Of a stretch of 64,000 nt of DNA, positions 55,564 to 64,000 are shown in pieces. Origin of the DNA: Cyanophora paradoxa (taxonomy: Eukaryota; Glaucocystophyceae; Cyanophorales; Cyanophoraceae); contig QPMI01000423.1 in NCBI GenBank assembly GCA_004431415.1, positions 248,001 through 312,000 of the forward strand, given 5' to 3'. How positions within the stretch are numbered: the first letter of the stretch is position 1; every line of letters begins with the position of its first letter. The position numbers and the translations under genes are program-made. The notes beneath the pieces are model-generated. The model made no database searches and was not told where the DNA came from. It saw only the letters and a program-made list of their open reading frames with translations.

Positions 55564-58500
55564 CCTGCTGCTCTCGCACGTCGCCGGTGACAGGCTGAAG
55601 CACGAATGCGACGCGGTGGTCGCCCTCTTCGACCTGACAGGGTTCTCCGATCTGTGCTCGCGCCACAGCGGGGGCGAGAGTGACATCGAGGGCGCGCCCG
55701 CACGGCCCCGTACGCGTCCCGCCCCGCCCGGTGACACGCGCGCGCGCAGGCCTCTCTTCCACGATCAACGACTGCTTCGCAGACGAGATCCGCCTCATCG
55801 AAGGCGCGCCCCGCCCGAGCCCCGCTGCCCCCGCGCCGCCGCCCCCGCCGCTGCCCCCGCCGCCGACCGCGCCGCGCCGCGCCGCGCTGTGCCGCCGCTG
55901 ACCGCGCCGCTCAGAATTCGGGGGCGACATTCTGAGCTTCATGGGCGATGGGGTCCTGGCGATCTGGCCGGTGGACCCGCACGTGGGCGGCCCCTCCGCC
56001 GCCGGCGGCGAGCGCCGGCCCGAGGCGGTCCCAGTCCCAGTCCCCGGCGCCAGCGACCCGGGGCACGGGCACGGGCACGACACGGAGGTCGGGGACGCGG
56101 ACGGTCTCGCTTCCGGCGCGCTCGCCCTGCGCGCCGCGGCGGCCGCCGAGTGCAGCCTGCGGGTGCAGCAGCACTTCGCCGGCCTGCCCAGCATGCACTC
56201 CGGCATCCGCCTCCGCGTCGCCCTCTCCGCGGGGCCCCTGCGCCTCTTCCTGGCCGGCATCGGCGGGCCCGGCGCCTGCGACGCGGGGCTTCAAAATGCC
56301 GACGGCTCCTCCGTCCCCGGGTGCGCGGTTCCGCCGACCCAGCCCGGCTCGCCCCGCCCCGCCTCCCGCGAACCGCGCGGCGCAGGCGGCTCGTGTTCTT
56401 CGTTGCCGGTGCGGCGGTGACGGAGGCCGGAGACGCGCTCAACGAGATCGGCCCGGGGTACGGATGGATGCCGGCCCCGCACGCCGAGTGGGTTGGGTCG
56501 GTCCGACCCCCGGCGCAGGCAAGTGGCGCTGTGCCCGTCGCTCCTGCAGCACCTGCCGCGGACGGCGGTCGTCCCGCCGCCGCCGCCTTCCGGCCGCCGC
56601 TCGAGCGTCTTTCGCTCGGGGCGCCGCGAATCGCTCACCGCCTCCCGATCCATCTCCTTCCTCTTGAACGTGCCCCCCGCCGAGTCCGGGTACACGTCGG
56701 CCACAGACGGGTACGAGAGCGGCTACGCGACGGAGGGGCCCCCGGGGAGCCCCGGGTCGGCGCCGCCCCCGCCCCCGCGCTCCCCGGCCGGCCCGGGGGC
56801 CGGCAAGTCCAAAAGCCTGAAGGCCATGCCCCGCTCCCGGTCCGAGAAGGAGTTCGGGGTGGGCGGGCCGGGCGCCCAGCGCCTGGGCCTGGCCGTCATC
56901 GAGCCGCCGGCGCTGGCCCCGCTCGCCGAGTACGCGCGGGATGCCTTCGGCGCGGGGTCGGCCGGCTCGCTCGCCGGCCGCCTCCGGGCCCCGCTGCCCG
57001 AGCTGCGCACCCCGGAGCATCTGGCCTCCGCCGGCCTCTACGTCCCCTACACTGTGCGCGCCCGCCTGGGCCAGATCGCCTCGCTGGGCGCCGGCCTGGA
57101 CCCCACCCGCTACCTCTCGGAGGTGCTGCTACCCTTGCCCCCCCCCCCCCCCCCCCCCCCCCAAAGAAAAGTAACGGGGTACGCGCTCTCGCGCGCAGTT
57201 CCGGTCGGTGTCGGTGCTGTTCCTGAAGCTGGACCAAGCCGGCCTGGCCGACATGCGCTCCCCCGGGAGCTCCCGAATCACGTCGGGGAACCTGCACCCC
57301 GCCTCGCCCCCGCAGTCCATCGTCGTCTCCGCACCGCAGTCCATCCTCGTCTCGGCTCCCAGCGCGGCCCCCCCCGCCGCCGCGCTCTCGGGCCTGGGCC
57401 CCGCGGTTGTACCCCAGTTCTCGGTCATCGGCCCCTCCTCCCGGCGGGCGTCCACTGTGTCTGCTTCCGGCGGCTCGACTTCCGTTTCCGCCCCGCTCCT
57501 CGCCCCCGCCGTCCGCCGCGTAGTCAAGGCGCGTACCCCCCTCCCGTTTCGTCTTTCCACCGCGTACCCCCGTCCTCACCCCCCCTCCCCGACAGACGTT
57601 TCAGGCGCTCCTGTACTCCCACGAGGGTTCCCTGCGGCAGGTCCTCGTCGATGGTCCGCGTACCCGCCCGCCACCCGCCCCCGCCCCCCCTCCCCGTGCA
57701 CTGCTCCCGTACCCGCTTTGACGTTTCCCCTCCTGTTAAAAGACAAAGGGATGGTCTTTATCGGTGCGCGCGGCGTCAACGACTCACCGCCCCCCCCCCC
57801 TCCGCTCTGAGATGCGGTACCCTTGCAGGAATCTTTGGGCTGTACCCCATGTCCCACGATGACGACCCGGCGCGCTGCGTTTCCTGTGCCCTTGACCTGC
57901 GGGTTCGATCCCCTCCCCTCCTTCCCTTCCCCTCCCTCCCTTTCCCCCGTCTTCCGCCCTCCCCCGTCCTCCGTCCGACGCGGCGGGAGCAGAAGGCGAT
58001 GCTGGCGGCGGGGGTAGAGACCTCCATCGGCTGCACCACGGGGTACGCTTCCCGGGACTCCCGGCATCGAGCTCGAGCGCGCCTTTCTGACCCCGTACCC
58101 CCCAGGCTCGCCTTCTGCACCTTCGTGGGGTCACCATCCCGCTGCGAGTTCTCCGTCTTCGGTGCGGCCCGTAACCCCCCTCCTTTACCCCCCCCTCCTC
58201 CTCCCCCCCCCCTCACGCCGCCTCGCGCGCGCAGGCAACGTCATAAACAAGGCGGTGCCCTCGAAACCCCCCCCCCCCCACCTCTTCGCGCCCGCTCCCA
58301 TCTCATCTCACCCCGCCCCTCTCGCCGCCTTGCAGGCGCGGCTGATGGGGAAGGCGGGGGTCACGGGCGCCGGAATCCTGGCGGACGAGGAGACCCGCGC
58401 CGCCACGTGCGTCCCCCCCTTAGAAGAACTGGGACGCTTTCGCTTGAAGGCCGCTTGCAAGGCCGCGCCGAGGCCCTCGAAACGCGGACTAGAGTGCCCC

Positions 58501-61500
58501 CCGTGCGCCCAAGGGCGGCCCCCTCTTGCTCACGCCGGCGGCGGGGCGGCGCGGCAGGGCGGGGCGGGTGGATATGGAGCCGGCCGGCGAGTTCCTGCTC
58601 AAGGGCTTCCCCGGGCAGGTGGGTGGGTGAAAGGAGAGAAGCTGAAGGGGACGGGAATCACGAAGCCGACCGGCGCTGCTTTGCCCCGCTCCGCCCGCAT
58701 AGCGGCTGCGCTTTCTGAGCCCAACACCCACCCGCCCGCCCGCCCGCCCGCTTCGTTCGCAGACGGCGGCGTTCCGGCCCGTGCGGGCGCACGCGGCCGG
58801 CGAGGCGCGGCAGGGCGCGCAGGCGCCGGGCTCCCCCGGCGACGACCCCCGCGCCGTCCCGCTCCTCGTCGTGCGTCCGTCCCCGCCGGATCGAATCTTA
58901 CGCTAAGCCGCGGAAATGAAAGAAGGAAAGCTAAGAGCGGAGACGAGGAAGGCCGATAGCTAATCTAGCGCCAATCTCAAGGATCTCGTCTTAGAGCACG
59001 CATACACAGCTAACACATTAAAATGCTAACAGCGCTGAGATGCAATGCTGAGCATCGAATGCGTCAGCTTTGTATGCTAAGGAGCGAATCCAGACAACGG
59101 ATCCAACAACCTAATCCGCGCCCGCGCCTCAGGGGCGGGACGCGGAGCTGGACGCTATCTTCGCGGCGCTGGAGGCGCTGCAGCCTCAGCCGAGCCCGGC
59201 GCGCCCCGCCATCGCCTCCGCCGGCTCGTCCGAGGGAGGAGTAGGAGGCCTCGAGGGCCGCCTGGGGCCGAGGCCCGAGGCCGCCGCCTCGGCTCCCGAG
59301 GCGCCCGACGCGGATCGGGCGACTGCGTACGTGTTGCTGGGCGACTCGGGCTCGGGCAAGTCGGCCCTGGCGCGCGAGGCGGTGGCGGCCGCCGAGGCGC
59401 TGGGCGTGCGCGCCGCTGAGGCGCGGGCCATTCCCGGCGAGGGCCACGCCCTCGCCCTCTGGCGCCAGATGCTCGCCGCCCTGTTCCCCTCCGGCATGCT
59501 CGAGGTGCGCGCGTCGCGTCGTGGCCGTTCCGTCCGCTCCTAGCCTAGGAGATAGATAGCCTAAGAGATAGCCTGCTCGAGGAGCGCCCGGCAAAGCTTA
59601 GCTATGCTATGCTTAGCGATGTCTGGGGCCTCACTCTCGCTCGCCCGCTCGCTCGCTCGCTGGGGCAGGTGGGCGCGCTCTCGGCGTGCGCGTGCACGGG
59701 CGAGGACCACCGCATCGACGAGGCGACGCTGGAAGACCTGCGGGACCTCCTCCCCGCCCCGGCCGCCCCCGCCCTCGCCGCCGCCGCTGTTCTCGCCGCC
59801 GGCGCGCCGCCCGCCGTCGTCCGCCGCCGCTCCTCCCTCAAGTGGGTCTCCGCGGGGCCCGACCCGGCGGCGCCCCTCGCCACCGCCCCGCCGGCCCCGG
59901 CCCCGGCCCCCGACGGCCTGACCCCCATCGGCGTCCCCGGGGGGGAAGGTCTCGCCGCCACCATCTCGGGCGCTGTGGCGTACCCCTCCCCGGTCACCTC
60001 CCCCACCGACGGGCAGCAGCGCCCGAACCCCGCAAGCGCGAGCGCGGCCGCGAAAGCAAAGGCGGGGAAGGAGCAGCGGCGGCAGCTGCCGCCGGACGTG
60101 CGCGCGGCGTCGCTGCGGGCCGCCATCGTGCGGCTCGTGCTGGCGCGGGCGAGCGGCGGGGGCCGGCCCCTCCTCCTCGTCTTCGAGGACGTCCACAACG
60201 CCGACTCTCAGTCACTCCGCGCCCTCTTGGAGCTCGCCGCCCAGGTGCCCGAACCGATTTAACTATAGAAGAGCCAGCTGTTAGAAGAGGGAGGGAGGGC
60301 CCGCCCTCGCCCTCGACGACGGGCGGCCCACCTCATCCCCCCCGGCAGCTGCGGGAGGCGCGGGGCGAGGCGCGGGCGCTGCTGCTGATCTCGTGCCGGC
60401 CGCCGGGGAGCACCGGCGAGGCCGGGCGCGGGGGCGCCGGGGCCTTCCTGGAGAAGATCGCCTCCTCCCGCGGGCACCGCCTCCTCGACCTAGCGCCCCT
60501 CGGGCCCCAGGCGCGCGCCCCCTCCTCCTCCTCCTCCTCCTCTCCATCATCTCTAACCTAGTCTGCTCGCTCTGACCCGCCCGATCTCCGCCCGCCCCGT
60601 TCGCCCGGGCAGGACGTGGCGCTGCTGGCGCGGGCGCACCTGGATGCCTCCTCCATCCCCCAGGCCGCCGCCGCCTTCATCGGTGCCCCCCGCCCCGCCC
60701 CGCCCCGCCCCGCCCCGCCCCGGCCCGCCCCGCCGGGGGAAGGGGATCAGGACATGGGGGGGCCTAGCGTGGCACCTCTTTTGCCGCGCCCGCCCGCGAG
60801 AGAGCTATCTAGCATAGATAGACCCAGGACCCCTGACCTCGAGCTAGCTCTGGGATCTAGCGAGGGGAATCCAAGGGTCCCCGCCCGCCCGCGATCTAGC
60901 GATCTAGCCTCCCCCCGCCCCCCGCCCCGCCCCCGCCCGCCCGCTTCAGCGTCGGAGTCGGGCTCTTTAGCTAGCTCTGTACCTAGCGCGATCTAGCGCG
61001 AGCTAGCTCTCTAGCGATCTAGCGATCTCACGGGGGGCCCGCCTCTTCTCAGCGTCGGAGTCGGGCGGGGTGCCGGTGATCGCGGCGGACGTGGCGGAGC
61101 GGCTCGTCAAGGAGGGCGTCCTCGCCATCGACCCCGCCACCCGCGTGTGCGTCCGGAGAACGAAGGCGGCGGTTGCTGTCTAGGAGGGGGCTCTTGGCTC
61201 TAGGACGGAGGACGGCTCTAGCTAGACGCAGAAGCGGGGGCAGGGCTCCCGACGGGCGGCGGAGGAGGAGGGCAGAGAGACCCCCCTGCCGTCTCGCCTG
61301 AGCCCCTGAGCCCTGAGCGCGGGCGCGGGGGCGGGGCTTGGTGGCTAGGGATCTGAGCGCGCGCCCTCGTTCGCCCGGGCGCGCAGGTGCACGGTGGCGA
61401 AGGCGCTTCGCAACCCAAAGCCCAGCGGTGCGACCCGCCCGCCCCGCCCCGCCCCGCCCCGCCGCCTTCTGTAGAGCAACCGCCCTTCGTCCTCGTCGGG

Positions 61501-64000
61501 CCGCGCCCCGCCGCTAACCACTCTTCACCCTTCTACAAAGCAACCGCTCCTCTAGAGAGCAAGCCTTCTATATAGAGCACCCGCCACTATAGAGCAAGCT
61601 TTCGATGGAGCGACCGCTCTGCTTCCTGGCCTCGTCGGACGAACGTTCCTGTGCTCGGCCGTGTGGCTGATGACTCGCCGCAGACGCCCTGCGGACGGCG
61701 CTGACGTCACGCGTCGACAAGCTCTCCCCGGGCCAGCTCTTCTCCATCAAGGCCCGTACCCCCCCCTCTCCAAACACACAACCTGGTCGCTCATCTGAGC
61801 TCATCTGGGCGGCGGGGTACAGGTGGCGAGCGTGCTGGGGCAGCGCTTCGCGGTGGGCGACGTCCTCGCCGTCCACCCGGTACTCCCCTCCCCTCCCCCC
61901 ACCCACCCCGCCCCCGCCCCGTCCCTCCATCCGACTCCTTCGCTTCAGGGCGACGGCGTGGCGGCGGGGCAACTGGAGGGGGACTACGAGGCCCTCTGCG
62001 CCGCCGGCCTCCTCGTGCGCACCCCGCCCCGCCCCGTCGGTCGGGCCCCGTCGGGCCCCGCCCCCGCCCCTCTTCTCGGCCCCTCTCACCCCCCCCTCCT
62101 CCCCCCCCCCTTCGTTCGCAGCGGGAGGTGATCTCGGAGGCGGCGGCGGGCCCCGCCTACGAGTTCGTCCTTACCTCCGCCCGCGTGCGTACCCCTTCCC
62201 GGCCCGGGGAGGGGGGTTGCTGCCCCCGGGCCGCTGGTTGTAAGCGCCGCCCCTTGCTAACGACGACTGCCCCCCGCCCCGCCCCGCCCCGCCCCCGCCC
62301 CGCCCCGCCCCCGCCCCGCCAAGTCTTTAAGCAAGCTCTAAAGCCGCTGCTCTGTTAATTCACGTAGAACTAACGGCGGCTAATTATTTATGTGATTTCA
62401 GGACGTGGTGTACAGCCTGCTGCCGGTGGCCGAGCGCCGGCGCCTCCACCGCACCTACGCCGTCCACGTCGAGGCGCGCCCTGTCTTTCCTGTCTCCCAT
62501 CCTACCCTATCTTCCTTACGCCTCTGGGCAGGCGCGGGAGAGGGAGCGGATCCGGGCGCTGCTGGTGGAGCGCGGGGAGACGCCCGCCCCGGGCTCCGAG
62601 AGCATGAGCCTCGCCGCGTGCGCCCCGACTTGCCCCGCCCCGCCTCCCGCCCCCCGCCTCGCCCCGTGCGGCTCTAGTGGCTGTCCGACTTCAGCTCTAT
62701 GACTCTCGCCCCTCTCTCCCTGATCTCCCGCCCCGGCCCCCGCCGCCCCGCCTGGGCCTCTCTAGCTATCCGACCCTCGCCCCCGCTCCGCGCGCCCCTA
62801 ACCTCTCCCCTCCCCCCCCCCCCCCCCCCTAACCCCCCCCCGGGCAGGTCGGAGGGCTCCTCGGAGGCGCTGCTGGACGCGGCGACGCTAGACCTCCTCG
62901 CCCGCCACTGGCTCGCCGCCGACGACCTCGCCGCCGTGCGCCGCGCCGTACCCCCCGCCGCAACCCCCCACCCCGTCTTCTTCTTCCCCGGCTCTAGCCG
63001 CCCAGCCGCCTAGCCGCCCAGCCGACTCGGCGCCGACGTCCGCTTTAGCCTCGCGCCTGCCCCCCCCCCCCCCCCCCCCCCCCCCCTCCTCCTTTACCTT
63101 CTTCAAGCTAGCTGGCTAGCCACGCCCCCGCTTCCCGCTAGCTAGTAGAGCGCTCCAGCCGCTGAGCCGCTAGCCGCCAGCCGCCCGCCGCCGCTGCAAC
63201 CCGCCCCCCTCCTACATCGGCGTGCTCTAGATCTTGCCGCTAAGCCGCGTCCCTGATTTGATCCGCGCTCCTCTCCGCCCCTTCTCGCCTCCTGATTTGA
63301 CTCGCGCAGGCTATGCCGTACCTGGAGCGGAGCGCAGGGGCCGCCCTCGAAGGCTTCGCCAACGTCGAGGTGCGAGCCGGCCCGCCGGCCGGCCGGCCCC
63401 TTGGCCCCGCCCCGATTCTTTAGTGCCGCACTTGGCTCCGCCCCCCTTCACCAACCTTCCTCGACCTTCCTCAACGTTCCTCCGACCAGCCCCTCGCTCC
63501 AGCACTGATCGCTCCCCTTGAGCTCTCCGCTGCCTTTCCTCTTCCGCGCCGGCCCGCCCCGCCCCCGCCCCCGCCCCAGCCCCAGCCCCAGCAGCACCCC
63601 CCCCCCTCCCCCTCCCCCCTCACTCCCCCCCCCCTCCCTTTCAGGCGCAGCGGATGTTCGAGGACCTGCTGGCGCGCTTCCCCGACGCGGGGACCCTCAA
63701 GCGCGCCGTCTGGACCGGCGGCCTCGCAGAGGTCCGTCCGCCCTCCGCCCTGCGCCCCTCGCCTCGCCCCGCGAGGCCCTGCGCGCCTCGCCCCGCTCCG
63801 CCCTGCGCGCCCACCCTAGGGCTGCCTCCTAAGATGCCCGAGCCGCCTTTCTGACGCCGCCATCGCTATCTGCGCTACGCTCCGATCCGATCCGGTCTGA
63901 TCCGATCCGGCCCGGTCCGGCCCGGTGCGCAGGTGTGCAGCCGGATGGGGCGGTACGAGCAGGCGATCGAGCACGCGAAGCGCGCCCTCGTCCTCCTCAA
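55564..64000 (+). CDS. Soluble adenylyl cyclase (ADCY10-like), 3' end beyond the window
   Basis: Exons encode the first class III cyclase domain (AVVALFDLTGFSDLCSRHSG, GLSSTINDCFADEIRLIE, FGGDILSFMGDGVLAIWPVD), with both metal Asp positions present, then SGIRLRVALSAGPL, LVFFVAGAAVTEAGDALNEI and VALCPSLLQHLP. After a Pro/Ser/Gly-rich linker come VPYTVRARLGQIASL, LDPTRYLSEVL and the second domain (VSVLFLKLDQAGLADM, LYSHEGSLRQVLVDG, KGMVFIG, LYPMSHDDDPARCVSCALDL, LAFCTFVGSPSRCEFSVFGN, ARLMGKAGVTGAGILADEET, FLLKGFPGQ; 57200-58620). An NTPase follows: P-loop LLGDSGSGKSALARE (59334), Walker-B LLLVFEDVHNADSQSLRALL (60170), then DVALLARAHL, TSRVDKLSPGQLFSI and VASVLGQRFAVGDVLAVHP. Helical TPR-like repeats (QRMFEDLLARFPDAGTLKRA, MGRYEQAIEHAKRALVLL) run to the window end. 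The order is that of bicarbonate-responsive ADCY10. N-terminal exon(s) and the 3' part are missing. Confidence 0.87.
57139..57162 (+). repeat. Poly-C tract in cyclase intron
   Basis: About 24 C just downstream of the exon end LSEVLLP, with the acceptor for FRSVSVLFLKLDQAG at about 57197. C-rich on the sense strand. Confidence 0.6.
60678..60738. repeat. CCCCG pentamer microsatellite
   Basis: Tandem CCCCGCCCCGCCCCGCCCCG units in a cyclase intron starting at the exon end QAAAAFIG (60630-60672). Mirror counterpart of the GGGGC array in the ADCK intron on the other strand. Confidence 0.75.
63059..63086 (+). repeat. Poly-C tract in cyclase intron
   Basis: About 27 C in the intron upstream of the exon MPYLERSAGAALEGFANVE (63313); a second C run lies at 62812-62840 just before the exon SEGSSEALLDAATLDLLARH. 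Confidence 0.65.

Noticed and set aside
1-64000. CRISPR arrays, bacterial operons or prophage
   Set aside because: No regularly spaced repeat-spacer arrays. Genes are intron-rich and eukaryotic, and the repeats seen are satellite or minisatellite types.

Overview
This is a nuclear genome segment of a eukaryote. Nearly every gene is split by many short introns with recognisable splice sites, and the products are eukaryote-specific: the Rpn13 proteasome subunit, an SPF30 Tudor splicing factor, a NARG2/ICE2-type protein, polycystin and ryanodine-receptor domains, a soluble-type adenylyl cyclase, an ADCK kinase and an F-box/LRR protein. The polycystin channel, soluble cyclase and high GC fit a free-living flagellate or alga. 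The lineage cannot be fixed from the sequence; frequent GC-AG introns narrow it without naming it.

Layout. 1-2.43 kb is a GC-rich satellite of about 144 bp units with higher-order structure. 2.4-5.5 kb is gene-poor, with degenerate repeats, palindromes and hairpins. 5.5-8.55 kb (+) is a secreted lectin-like gene with two F5/8C/fucolectin modules. It converges on an ADCK/UbiB-family kinase gene (-, 10.77-15.44 kb), and their 3' junction is duplicated in tandem as a 1.84 kb unit. A beta-helix protein (+, 16.0-17.9) follows, then a multi-pass membrane protein (-, 19.1-21.3), a palindrome-rich spacer (21.3-24.0), a polycystin (PKD2-like) channel (+, 24.0-28.5) and a gene region ending in a ryanodine-receptor domain (+, 28.6-33.4) that may be fused to the channel.

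From 34 kb on the sequence is GC-rich and gene-dense: an unrecognised gene (-, 34.1-37.1), a coiled-coil protein (+, 37.7-38.9), an F-box/LRR gene (-, 39.0-41.2), SPF30/SMNDC1 (-, 42.1-43.0), a GLTP-fold lipid transfer protein (+, 43.5-44.6), Rpn13/ADRM1 (-, 45.3-47.3), an ICE2-like gene (+, 47.4-52.0) head-to-head with it, a CCR4/ANGEL-type EEP nuclease (-, 52.6-54.9), and a soluble adenylyl cyclase with NTPase and TPR-like parts (+, 55.6 kb to the window end, incomplete).

There are two compositional compartments. GC-rich blocks have short introns with GC- or GTACCC/GTGCGC-type donors and poly-C tracts on the sense strand. The moderate-GC blocks (about 3-8.7 and 18-33 kb) have introns and spacers crowded with short palindromes such as CATG, GATC, TGCA and GTCGAC. 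Exon borders below come from reading splice sites and frames by eye and are approximate unless a phase check is stated.
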